Shown piece after piece: positions 32,417 through 42,699 of a stretch of 64,000 nucleotides of DNA. A program made the translations under genes and the position numbers. Position 1 is the first letter of the stretch; every line of letters starts with the position of its first letter. The notes beneath the pieces are model-generated. The model was given only the letters and a program-made list of their open reading frames with translations, ran no database searches and was not told the origin of the DNA. The DNA is taken from positions 214,340,624-214,404,623 of the forward strand of contig NC_053389.1 of NCBI RefSeq assembly GCF_905171765.1. The letters run 5' to 3'. Source of the stretch: Bufo bufo (lineage: Eukaryota; Chordata; Amphibia; Anura; Bufonidae).

Positions 32417-33226
32417 GTGAAAAAATTAGACCGTAGTGAATTAATAAAAAATAAATCAATGAATAGAGAACAAGAATCTCCAGTACCAACAATTGGGAAC
32501 GGAAAGGATATAAACAAAAATAAAAATAAATATACAAACGAAAATGGAGACACCTTACTCAAAATCCCAATCATAACCAAGTACAGTGAAGGAGATAGGG
32601 TCCTCAAACGGATCGTTGGGAGACATTGGGATATCCTAAATCAGGATAAACTGATAGGTGAAAGAATCCCAAAAGCACCCACTTTCATCTTTAGAAAAGC
32701 GCAAAACTTATCATATCTAATAGCTCCATCTGTCAAAACTATTCTAAAGAAAAATAACACACAAAACGGAACAAAAATAGGTTTCTCCCCCTGTAAAATG
32801 TGCAAAAATTGAAGGACGACTACACAATACAACCCCATTTTGGAAATAGAAGATGATCCAACCACTTACAAAATAAAAAATCATATCACCTGTGACACCA
32901 AGGGGGTAATATATTTCATCAAATGCCCCTGTCAGAAAATCTGTGTCGGCAGAACGAAACGCCAAATGAAAATTAGAATACAGGAGCACATCAGGAATAT
33001 AAATAAAAAATTTGATGGACACCCATTATCCAAACACTATACAGAATATCATGGCAGTTCATTTACAGGTTCAATCTTTGGCGGCATTGAAAGGGTTAAA
33101 ATAGATATGAGGGGTGGGAATTATATCCAGCAAATGTGACGCTGTGAAAGTAAGTGGATATTCAGATTAAATAGTCTGGCACCAAAGGGCCTAAATCAGG
33201 AAATAGAATTATTTACATTCAAATAG
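32417..33226 (+). pseudogene. PLE linker and GIY-YIG endonuclease, downstream copy
   Basis: 32417-32812 is a Lys- and Asn-rich linker ending in the zinc-finger-like SPCKMCKN. 32840-33139 holds the GIY-YIG core (GVIYFIKC..ICVGRTKRQ, IRIQEHIRN) and stops at a TGA (33137-33139), where the upstream copy has TCA. Coding similarity continues to 33226. The nuclease is therefore truncated by a single base change in this copy. Confidence 0.82.
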
Positions 33227-33363
33227 AGACACGGACCCTATATAACAATGGGCTGGGATAGCGTAAAGTGAATAGTGGTGTGCCCCTAGGTCTCTGACCA
33301 GACACTGCAGGGAAGATTATGAGAATGGAAAACCTATTTAACCCCCAGGACTTGTACCATGAA

Positions 33364-33409
33364 CTATCCCTGACGAAGGAACCCGTAGGTTCTGAAACGC
33401 GTTGGATGG
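33364..33409 (+). ncRNA. Hammerhead ribozyme motif, PLE copy 2
   Basis: Same fold as 25380-25425: ctatcc (33364-33369), CTGACGA (33370-33376), stem II, GAA (33394-33396), ACGCGT (33397-33402), predicted cleavage after T33403, ggatgg (33404-33409). The core is unchanged between the two copies, while nearby bases differ (for example aaatttgtcc versus aaattagtcc). Confidence 0.75.
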
Positions 33410-33944
33410 AAATTAGTCCCTTGGAGGCACCCAGAGCGAAGTTGTGACGTCACACGAAGACGCTCCTGAACTCATCCCTGCAGGCTCCTCCACGTGTGCG
33501 CTAGCTACCGGCCGGGGCAGAGCGCTAGGTGAGAGTTAGAGCAAGAAGCGTCTCATCAGATCTATACAGTGCTTCCTTGAACAACGGGATCACACGACAT
33601 CACGGAACGACTATTCAACAGATACAGGTAGAGATCTCGTTATTAGTGTCCTGTGCATATACATGTAATAATCCTCACCCTCCCCTACCCTCTCTGTATG
33701 CCAGCACCGGTATTATATACACATATCTATAGCTATCAGCAATCTATTATCAGTGAGAGCAGGTTCGACACTCACCCCAATACTAGGCAGCGGCAAACAA
33801 GGTGATAACATCAGCCTCAGAGATATACCTAACGGCAGCGCAAGTGTCCCTGTTCATCATAAACTTAATATATAATATATTCTAAATATATAATAATTTA
33901 TGTAAATATATTATGGCTAAAAACTTATATATATTGTGGTGTCT

Positions 33945-34393
33945 CACTGGGTGAAGTAGTTGAGGGTGTATATGTATCTCCCAGGTTCCTAACATACGCT
34001 GAGGAGTGCTATTTAGGAAGGGGTTAAAAACCTAAGCCTGGGTCCTGATCAGCTCCACATGGCGAGTTGCTAGATAACTAGGCTGGCAGCACACTTGCTC
34101 AGAACTTTCCTGGGAGTGAGAGAAGCCACATCTCACTGAGAGACACTGAAGGTCCAGAGCAAGGAAAACCGCAAGTATCACAGGTTGCTGTTCAGACTGT
34201 GTGTCTATTTTGGGTGGACTGAGGCTAGCTCAGCCCCGTCCTAGTGAGGGACCCACTGTTTATGCAACCTGTGGAAATAAAACTGTCAGGATGCCAGTTT
34301 AAATACACTTCTGTCTTTTGAGTCCTCCTTGTGCGTAAAAGCCTGACGATCTTTCACCCCTGGCAAGGTGAGCTTGCAAGACGGACTGTCACA
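33945..34393 (+). mobile_element. Solo LTR
   Basis: 449 bp from TGTGGTGTCTCACTGG to ..CGGACTGTCACA, with a 4-bp duplication ATAT at 33941-33944 and 34394-34397. It holds an aataaa signal (34277-34282) and a tatttagg element (34009-34016). No internal region is present, as expected after recombination between two LTRs. The orientation is judged from the polyadenylation signal. Confidence 0.75.
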
Positions 34394-34409
34394 ATATGCT
34401 TTAAATTAA

Positions 34410-34712
34410 TTTAGCCTTTATTTCTCAAAGGAATTTGAACTCACAACCTTCTACATTATAGCCCAGAATGTTAACCACTACACTATAGAGCTTCATGGCC
34501 CGTTACTTAAAAAAATAAAAAATATGAGACTTCTGCTGTATAGGAATACTTACTACTACTAAGTATTCCTATATAGCAGAAGTCTCATATATTATTTTTT
34601 TTTAAGTAATGGGCCATGCAGCTCTATAGTGTAGTGGTTAAGATTCTTGACTGTAATGTAGAAGGTTGTGAGTTTTAATCCCGGCAGAAACTTTTCAGAA
34701 ATAGAAGCTAAA
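34410..34712. repeat. Foldback element with a tRNA-like sequence in each arm, copy 2
   Basis: Same structure as 24460-24790: inverted arms joined at the 'gctgtataggaatactt' snapback (34533-34586). The A box tagtgtagtgg is on the right arm near 34628 and a matching one is on the left arm's minus strand. The right-arm B box is degenerate (gagttttaatcc), while the left-arm complement reads gagttcaaattcc. The outer ends (aatttagc..tatttct) match each other in inverted form. Confidence 0.75.
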
Positions 34713-34722
34713 TTATATTTAA

Positions 34723-35225
34723 AGGAGAACCTGTCATCAACTTTATGCTGACTGCACTGAGGGCAGTATAAAGTAGTGACAGAAATGCTGATTTCAGCGG
34801 TGTGTCACACATCAGCTAAATGTAAGTGGTTGACGAGAACCAGCATCATAATCATTGCAGCCCAGGCCTTGAAAAAAAGTCAAATCTACCTGAGAAGAAT
34901 CATGGTTAGTCATGAATCTCTGCTCTCCCTGCCCACCTGCTGATGACTGACAGTCTTCTACCTAGTTTTCTCCCTTTCTCTCTAGGAGAGAACTGCCAAT
35001 CATCAGCAGATGGACGGGGAGAGCAGGAGATTATGAATAACCATGACTCTTCTCAGGTAGATTGGACTCTTTTCAAGGCCTGGACTGCAATGATTATGAT
35101 GCTGGTTCTCAGCCGGCAACCACTTACTTTTAGCTGATGTGTGACACACCGCTGAAATCAGCATTTCTGTCACTAATTTATACTGCCCTCAGTACAGTCA
35201 GCATAAAGTTGATGACAGGTTCCCT
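34723..35225. mobile_element. TTAA-flanked foldback MITE, 'aggagaacctgtcatc' ends
   Basis: 503 bp flanked by TTAA (34719-34722 and 35226-35229). The terminal inverted repeats are very long: over 100 bp on each side pair (acctgtcatcaactttatgc and complement, then cagaaatgctgatttcagcg and complement). No coding content. TTAA targets point to piggyBac- or Kolobok-type mobilisation. Confidence 0.8.
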
Positions 35226-35480
35226 TTAAATACACTGGGTGTCCCCAAGCACTGACTCCATATATGGACATAGCTATATATGTAGTGAGAGCAGAGACTC
35301 CTAAGCCAAACTAAAGTCCCGACACCCTCCCCTCTTCAGAGCAGGGGGTGCCGGGTTTAATGCTCGGGTTCTCCCATTGACTTCCATTGTGCTCAGGTGC
35401 TCTGTAGAGCACCCGAGCATCGGGAAGTGTTCTACTCGAGCACCAGAGCACTTTGGTGCTCGATCAACACTACTGTCCAC

Positions 35481-35571
35481 CCAAAATGTGGAGAGACTGA
35501 CCTTTGTCAAAATGAATCAGGTGTGGATTAGCCAGGATTTCCACCCACCAATGTCTGATGCATCAGATTAG
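35481..35571 (+). pseudogene. hAT transposase, C-terminal end beyond the insertion
   Basis: Continues the frame of 24385 directly after the target duplication: ..QNVERLTFVKMNQVWISQDF and a short acidic tail before the stop. This is the usual end of the hAT dimerisation region. Its separation from the rest by 11,087 bp plus one duplication is the proof of the insertion. Confidence 0.82.
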
Positions 35572-35699
35572 ATTACCCATGCTGCTTCACCCAAACCTTG
35601 ACAAATAAGACCGATTTCTTTTGGCTACCTGCTTCAGCTACTATTCTGATGCTGCCACCCGCCTGATGCCACACATCTGATGCCAAGTGCTCCTTCTTA

Positions 35700-36425
35700 C
35701 ACCCACCATCGTCAGCGGGTACTGTTATTGCGACTCACCTCCCCACTCTGTCACCGAGTCACTCTGTGGTCTCCTGATACTGCTGCAACCTCACCCCTCA
35801 GGTCTCCTCATGCTGCTGCTGCCGCCATCTCCACACTCTGTCATTGTACCACTCTGCGGCCTCCTCATGCTGCTGCTGCCGCTGCCACCCCCACACTATG
35901 TCTCCTTGCCAGTCTATGGCCTCTTCATGCTGCTGCTAACTCAACACTATGTCACCTTGCCAGTCTGTGGCCTCCTCATGCTGTAGCTGCTGCCATCTTC
36001 ACACTGTGTCACCTTGCCAGTCTGTGGTCTCCTCATGCTGCTGCCACCTCCACACTATATCACCTTGCCACTCTGTGTTCTCCTCAGGCTGCTGCTTAAG
36101 CAACACTATGTCACTGGGCCACTCTGTAGCCTCCTCATGCTGCTGCCATCTCCACACTATGTCACCTTGTCACTTTGTGGTCTCATGCTGCTGCTAACTC
36201 AACACTATGTCACTTGGCTACTCTGTGGCCTCCTTATGCTGCTGCTGTTAACTCAACACTATGTCACTGGGCCACTCTGTGGCCTCCTCATGCTGCTGCT
36301 GCTGCCACCTTCACACTATGTCACCTTGCCAGTCTGTGGCCTCCTCATGCTGCTGCTAACTCAACACTATGTTCCTTGGCCACTCTGTGGTCTCCTCATG
36401 CTGCCGCTACCTCAACATTATGTCA
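35700..36425 (+). repeat. ~60-bp minisatellite in the hAT 3' region, left part
   Basis: About 12 units of 'cactatgtcaccttgccagtctgtggcctcctcatgctgctg' with variable length. The open frames on this stretch come from the repeat and have no domain. The array is interrupted by the CR1 element at 36426 and resumes at 39346 ('tttggccactctgtgg'). Confidence 0.75.
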
Positions 36426-39338
36426 GGAAAGGGGGGCAAAAGAGTGATAATCCAGCAGTCTGACTGCCCCCCGGAACAATGCCAGAAGATGCCAGTAGCA
36501 CAAAGGTTAAGAAATGACAAGCTCAGATTCTTATCTACAAATGCTCGCAGTTTAGGGAATAAGATCAATGAACTTGAGGCTATAATGGCATCTGAGAATA
36601 TAGATGTAGTGGATGTTACTGAGATGTGGTTCAAGGGGAGTAATGACTGGGATATATCAATACCAGGGTTCTCTCTATACAGTAAAGACAGAGAAGGCAA
36701 GAAGGGGGAGGGGTGGCCCTGTATGTGAAAGACAGCATAAAATCTAAATCGATACAAGTTAGCAAGAACAATTTAGAGTCAGTTTGGATTACCTTGCAGC
36801 TTGATAATCATAAGGTAACTCGTGTAGGTGTGATATATAGACCACCTAGCCAAGTCAAAGAATTAGATGATCTACTAGTTGAGGAAATAGCTAAAATGAC
36901 ATTGAAGGGGGAAGTTATCATTATGGGAGACTTCAATCTTCCTGATGTAAACTATAAAAAACAAAATAGCTAGTTCTGCCAGGAGTACAGATATTCTAAA
37001 TTCCCTACTGGGATTATCTCTACAGCAAGTAGTTGAGGAGCCAACCCGGAAGGAGGCCATTTTAGATTTAGTATTCACAAATGGGAATTTGGTATATGAT
37101 ATTACTGTAGGGGAAAGCTTGGGATCTAGTGATCACCAGTCAGTGTGGTTTACTATAAGTACAGTGACTGAGTCACACCACACAAAAACAAAAGTTTTAG
37201 ATTTTAGAAAAACTGACTTTTCTAAAATTAGATTAGTGGTATACGAGTCCCTATCAGATTGGAAAAGTTTCATTGGAGACCAGGAGAAATGGGACTACTT
37301 AAAAGAGGCACTATTGAAGGCAACAGAAAATTGCATTAGGCTTGTCAGTAAAAGCAAAAAAAAGGAAAAGACCACTGTGGTACTCAGCAGAAGTGGCCAA
37401 AATCATTAAAAACAAAAAGATAGCATTTAGGAATTATAAAAAAAAAAAAAAGAGGATGACAGGCTAATTTACAAGATTAGGCAGAGAGAGGCCAAACAAG
37501 TTATAAGAGCTTCTAAAGCACAGGCAGAAGAGAAATTAGCTCAGTCAGGGAAAAAAGACGATAAGGCATTCTTCAGATACATGAAAAAAGGAATAACAAA
37601 ATTAAAAACAAAAGAAGGAACGTATATGGAAGAAGATAAAGAACTAGCTGACTGCCTCAATGAATACTTCTGTTCAGTTTTTACAAAGGAAAAGGAAGGA
37701 AAAGGACCTCAGTTAGGAAAGAAGACTAATGAATCTTTTGATGCATGTGTCTCTACAGAGGAAGAGGTTCTAAGTCAGCTGTCTAAAATCAATACAAATA
37801 AGTCACAGGGGCCTGATGGGATACACACAAAGCTATTAAAAGAGCTCAGCGGTGAACTAGCAAAACCATTAACAGATTTATTTAACCAATCACTGGCAAC
37901 AGGAGTCGTCCCAGAACATTGGAAATTAGCAAATGTTGTGCCGATTCACAAGAAAGGTAGTAGGGAGAAATCGGACAACTATAGGCCAGTAAGCCTGACA
38001 TCAATAGTGGGGAAATTAATGGAAACCATACTTAAGGAGAGGATTGTGGAACATCTAAAATGGATTGAAAGATGAAAAACAGCATGGGTTTACTTCAGGG
38101 AGATCATGTCAAACTAATCTTATTGATTTTTTTGATTGGGTGACTAAAACAATAGATGGCGGAGGTGCAGTAGACATCGCTTATCTAGACTTCAGTAAGG
38201 CTTTCGATACTGTCCCACACAGAAGGCTTATCAATAAATTGCAGTCTTTGGGCTTGGACTCCCATATTGTTGAATGGATTAGGCAGTGGCTGAGGGACAG
38301 GCAACAGAGGGTTGTAGTCAATGGAGTATATTCAGATCAAGGTCTTGTTACCAGTGGGGTACCTCAGGGATCTGTTCTGTTATTGTTTAATATCTTTATC
38401 AGCGAAATTGCAGAAGGCCTCGATGGTAAGGTGTGTCTTTTTGCTAATGACACAAAGATTTGTAACAGGGTTGATGTTCCTGGAGGGATACACCAAATGG
38501 AAAAGGATTTAGGAAAACTAGAGGAATGGTCAAAAATCTGGCAACTAAAATTTAATGTGGATAAGTGCAAAATAATGCACCTGGGGCGTAAAACCCAAGA
38601 GCAGAATATAAAATCAGTGATACAGTCCTAACCTCAGTATCTGAGGAAAGGGATTTAGGGGTCGTTATTTCAGAAGACTTAAAGGTAGGCAGACAATGTC
38701 ATAGAGCAGCAGGAAATGGTAGCAGAATGCTGGGGTGTATAAGGAGAGGCATTACTAGTAGAAAGAGGGAGGTACTCATGCCGCTCTACAGAGCACTAGT
38801 GAGACCTCATTTGGAGTATTGTGTTTAGTACTGGAGACCATATCTCCAGAAGGATATTGATACTTTGGAGAGAGTTCAGAGAAGAGCTACTAAACTGGTA
38901 CATGGATTGCAGGATAAAACTTATCAGGAAAGATTAAAGGACCTTAACATGTATAGCTTGGAAGAAAGACGAGACAGAGGGGATATGATAGAAACTTTTA
39001 AATACATAAAAGGAATCAACAAGGTAAAAGAGGAGAGAATATTTAAAAGAAGAAAAACTGCTACAAGAGGACATAGTTTTAAATTAGAGGGGCAAAGGTT
39101 TAAAAGTAATATCATGAAGTATTACTTTACTGAGAGAGTAGTGGATGCATGGAATAGCCTTCCTGCAGAAGTGGTAGCTGCAAATACAGTGAAGGAGTTT
39201 AAGCATGCATGGGATAGGCATAAGGCCAACGTTCATATAAGATAGGGCCAGGGGCTATCCATAGTACTCAGTATATTGGGCAGACTAGATAGGCCAAATG
39301 GTTCTTATATGCCGACATATTCTATGTTTCTATGTTTC
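36426..39338 (+). mobile_element. CR1-clade LINE, 5' truncated
   Basis: Carries endonuclease and RT of ORF2 and ends in the CR1-type tail with repeated TCTATGTT (39319-39340). The first ORF is missing. TATGTCA flanks both sides (36419-36425 and 39339-39345), but it overlaps the tail repeat, so the duplication is only probable. It sits inside the hAT 3' minisatellite, on the same strand as the transposase. Confidence 0.85.
36486..39245 (+). pseudogene. CR1 ORF2: endonuclease and reverse transcriptase
   Basis: Broken frames give the APE-type endonuclease (LRFLSTNARSLGNKINEL at 36527, then MGDFNLPDV). RT follows: NKSQGPDGIH, NYRPVSLTSIVGKLMETIL, YLDFSKAFDTVPHRRL (motif A), TSGVPQGSVL (motif B). 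Motif C reads FAND rather than FADD (AAT at 38446-38448), so a catalytic Asp is lost. The C-terminal conserved part (VQRRATKLVHGLQ, ..AWNSLPAEVV) is at 38865-39245. Frameshifts lie near 36715, 36975, 37440 and 38070. Confidence 0.85.
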
Positions 39339-39399
39339 TATGTCATTTGGCCACTCTGTGGACTTCTCAAGCTTTTCTCCCACCCTCACCACTTCATGA

Positions 39400-40135
39400 C
39401 TAGGCCACTATTTTGCCTTTTTGTCCTGGTTGACATCATCATTTATTTTACCCTTCTTCTGATCTGTCAGAAGGAAGGGAAAATTAGACAACAATGGATC
39501 CTTTCTGTGTAGCAGCTGTAAGGCCTGTATGGTCCCATCGGAATTGGCTTATGATTTGGTAGCCAAAAGCAGGAGTGGGTACAAAACACAGAAGTCGTGC
39601 AAATATTAAATTCACGTGTTATCTGTTTTGGATCCACTCCTGTTTGTTTTTTTTTGCTTTAGCAATACTGATGGATTGCTGACCAAATGCTGACCGAGTG
39701 AAGGCGGATGTTCAACAGACAGGATCCGTTTTTTTAAGGGTTATTGTTCTGACGGATCAGAGGAAGGGCAAAATAATCAGTGACGTCAACACAAACTTAC
39801 TGCTGCTCTCCACTCTGTCGGGGGGCTCTACTTGTATAAGCGTTTAATAGAACAGGTTCTGTAGACATCTGTGTGGAATCAGCTGACGACGGTGTAAAAG
39901 GAGTGCGCTCTCTCACGCTACAGTAGGATCTTGGGCGTCTGCCCGGTACTTTATACCTGGCACATCGACCTGTAAGGCTGAGTTCACACTTGAGTTATTT
40001 GGTCAGTTTTGGCCCCGTAACTGCCCAAATAAGGGAAGTGTGCAGTGATTCTAAGAGCGAAGCCTGTCATGTGTGTATCATACTGACTCACAGTATTGTT
40101 TCACTACTTGAGCAGACTCCCTATGCGTGTTACTG
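39400..40135. other. Probable 3' region of the outer hAT and unclassified sequence
   Basis: No coding frame. 'agccaaaagcaggagtggg' (39563-39581) also occurs, slightly changed, near 17940. This could be the 3' untranslated end of the outer hAT transposon, but no inverted terminus matching TAGAGATGAGCG was found. Confidence 0.35.
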
Positions 40136-41068
40136 CAAATTCTAGAATTCGTGATCTACAGTCATTATTTTCTTGATTGCGAAAATCGGCAATGTAATAT
40201 GCGCGGATTGCGCACGCAATACAGGCGTGGCTCACTTTTGCTACATTTGTCAAGTGCTAGAAGTTTCCTGAGACTCGAGAAAATGGTTGGCAGCAACTTT
40301 CGTGAGTGTGAGGAAGAACTCCTGATCACTGTAAGTAATTTTACATTACAGCACTGTTTTTGATTAAATTTCGCATGCATGACAGAACAATAGCTTTATA
40401 TGCAGACAGAGTGCTCCAATATATTCGCGATTGAGCAAAACGTCACTAATGATGTGCATATTTTTTGCGCAATACATGAAACTTCACATTTTATCAGGTC
40501 TGAGTAGATATTACTGATTGGTGCACTAAGTATTGTTGTGACATCACAGCCCTATGTCTTTAGCATGTATGTATGGACAGCAGAGAAACAGTAATTCCTA
40601 TCACACTACCTAACACCCTGCACTGGAACCTATCAGCTACATTATATCACTATCTAACCTACACTGACTATCCCCCACTAACTATCTGTATTATATATAT
40701 GAGGTAACTAACTATCTAATGTAATTGGATAAGGAATAGGATCCAGATGAAAGCACAGGGCACAGCAATGTCACTGCTGTCTCTCTCAGAACTCCATAAA
40801 ACTACAGAAAATGGCTGCTGGGGAGGTTCTTATATAGTAAAGGATAGGCTGCTTTCCTATTGGTTGCTAGGGATGTTGCTAAGCTCTGACAAAGATAATG
40901 CAGCCTTCTCATTGGCCCACAAGCAATAAGCAGTAGTACTGATGAAAAAAAAAACTAGAATATTTGCAATTACAAATATACAGCACTATATTCTAGATTT
41001 TCATGAATTCTCGAAGTGCCGATATTCGCGTTAAAAATTAGCGATTAGAATATTCGCGCTCAACACTA
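40136..41068. mobile_element. Non-autonomous hAT element, 'TAGTGTTGA' family, copy 2 (inverted)
   Basis: Reverse-complement relative of 14408-15094 along most of its length: gcaaattctagaattcgtga at the left, through cctattggttgctagggatg, to ..cgcgctcaacacta at the right. The left terminal 80 or so bases present in copy 1 are missing, and no target duplication is visible. It has an extra segment around 40270-40580 not found in copy 1. Confidence 0.75.
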
Positions 41069-41156
41069 CAATAGATGATCCAGAATTCTTACTACATAGG
41101 GAATGCAAGTAGCTACGAAAACAGACCTGTCAGGAGCGGTGACAGGTCCTCTTTAA

Positions 41157-41611
41157 AGGGGTTGTTTCACTTCAGCGAGTGGTATTTATTACGTAGAGAT
41201 AGTTAATACGAGGCACTTACTAATGTATTGTTATTATCCATATTGCTTCCTTTCCTGGCTGGATTCATTTTTCCATCACATTATACACTGATCGTTTCCA
41301 TGGTTACTGCCACCCTCAAATCTATCGGTAGTGGTCGTGCTTGCACACTATAGGAAAAGAGCCAACCTATTTGGTGGCTGGACCTTGGGAGCGCACACAG
41401 TAGAGTGCTTTTTCCTACAGTGTGCAAGCACGACTACCACTGATGGATTGCAGGGTGGTTGTAACCATGGAAACGAGCAGTGTATAATGTGATGGAAAAA
41501 TGAATCCAGCCAGCAAAGGAGGCAATATGGACAATCACAGTACATTAGTAAGTGCCTTGTATTACCTTTATCTACATAATAAATGCTATTTGCTGAAGTG
41601 ACACAACCCCT
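41157..41611. mobile_element. TTAA-flanked foldback MITE, 'aggggttgtttcac' ends
   Basis: 455 bp between TTAA at 41153-41156 and 41612-41615. The inverted arms are close to 200 bp each (catcacattatacactgatcg and its partner near 41480; gtgcaagcacgac near the centre). Non-coding. Confidence 0.8.
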
Positions 41612-41617
41612 TTAAAT

Positions 41618-42480
41618 ATGAAATACTGGTAACATAGGTTCTTCCAGTGACACAACACATGTGGTTATTAAACTGTTAGACCAAGTAAAGAATACTTCAA
41701 GCATTGATGTTCAGAATAGCCAGTCCTATTGCAGGTCAATCATATTCCTGTATATGTCTGTGTGTTATGGTCTCCGTTAAGGTCAATTATTTTCTTGCCT
41801 TCTGCTTTACAGCATATTATTAAACCCAGTTAAACCCTGCTGAGCCACAAGTAAACCGATTAATCATCAGCCATGAAGAACATCATACGTTCTGTTGGTT
41901 GAGGGCATCCTATGTTCCTGTTGCTTTCCATTGCTATATAGTTGATAAGGTTGAAAAAAACACATGTCCATCAAGTAAAACCTATAATCCTACTGTGTTG
42001 ATCCAGAAAAAGTCAAACACCCCTATGAGGAGGTCACAAATTACCTGTATTAGGGGGAAAAAATCATTCTCAACTCCAAATACAGCAAGCAGAATTAATC
42101 CCAGGATCAACATCTCCTCTCCAGAAATGTAGTACCTGTGACATTGTGAATATGCGATTATCACTGTCAAGAAAAGTATCCAGGCCTCTCCTGAACTTCT
42201 TAATGAGTCAACTATGAAGCTATCTGCAGCAAGAATTTTTTTTAATAGAGCAGTACATTTAACCCTTCACAAATGTGAGCATATGCCACTATGTGGAAGT
42301 CAATGCCATGCCAAAAGGTTTGAGGCCTGTTTCACATGAGCCTAATACTAGCTATTTTCAATGCAAATCCAAATCTGACCACAAATTAACATCCCAAACG
42401 AATAACACCACATGGGTATATAATGCTGTTGGTTGAAGTAATTTAGTATTAATACAGATTCAAAAATTTGCCCATATTAG
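41618..42480. other. Unclassified interval
   Basis: The segment 41930-42200 (tatatagttgataaggttg, gtgttgatccagaaaaag, ctctccagaaatgtagtacc) looks like a decayed interspersed repeat, perhaps a LINE 3' end. I cannot assign a family, and there is no coding frame of note. Confidence 0.35.
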
Positions 42481-42608
42481 GGCTCATGCACAATAATAGG
42501 ACATGTTCTATTTTTTTGCGGATCGGAAATACGGAGATACGGAAACGGAATGCACACATTACCGAAAGGACATGGAAATAAAATACGTTCGTGTACATGA
42601 GCCCTTAT
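42481..42608. repeat. Short foldback MITE, 'gggctcatgcac' ends
   Basis: Begins gggctcatgcacaataatag and ends gttcgtgtacatgagccct: inverted ends of the same family as 7428-7680 and 56354-56640. Confidence 0.6.
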
Positions 42609-42699
42609 GCTTATGTGAAACCAACCATCTTTCAGGTTCATTAATTGGCGTGCCTATGGTGTTTGGCAACTGGGCGGGCACTTTCTCTGGCAACCCCCC

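Larger units (their letters stand above)
29482..33751 (+). mobile_element. Penelope-like element: body and downstream terminal copy
   Basis: Starts with the last 30 or so bases of the upstream terminal copy. It then carries a full-length body: an N-terminal frame, RT and GIY-YIG. It ends in a second copy of the terminal region (32882-33751). AT-rich inverted arms (about 24860-24897 and 33868-33925, ttagccattatatattta and complement) flank the whole PLE, which suggests it landed in the centre of a palindromic MITE. Confidence 0.85.
24386..35472. mobile_element. 11.1-kb composite with hAT ends inserted in the transposase gene
   Basis: The left end TAGTGTTAATCGAGCA and the right end, complement TAGTGTTGATCGAGCA, are inverted. 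A perfect 8-bp duplication, CTGTCCAC, lies at 24378-24385 and 35473-35480. The reading frame of the outer transposase is continuous once the insert and one duplication are removed. The interior is made of later insertions: tRNA-like foldbacks, PLE, Gmr1-type element, solo LTR, TTAA MITE. No transposase for this family is seen, so the founder was probably a small MITE that grew by insertion. Confidence 0.85.
18258..39800 (+). mobile_element. Decayed autonomous hAT transposon, broken up by later insertions
   Basis: The left end is TAGAGATGAGCG (18258), followed by a leader with tandem repeats (18860-21665), a transposase gene (about 21990-24385 continuing at 35481-35571) and a 3' minisatellite (35700-36425 and 39346-39400). 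The parts are in the expected order on one strand, and removing the insertion at 24386-35472 rejoins the transposase frame. The right end is not identified; 39800 is an estimate. Without the nested insertions the element would be about 6-8 kb. Confidence 0.6.

Noticed and set aside
35680..36463. Overlapping open frames rich in Leu, Cys and Pro
   Set aside because: Translations of the ~60-bp minisatellite in three frames.
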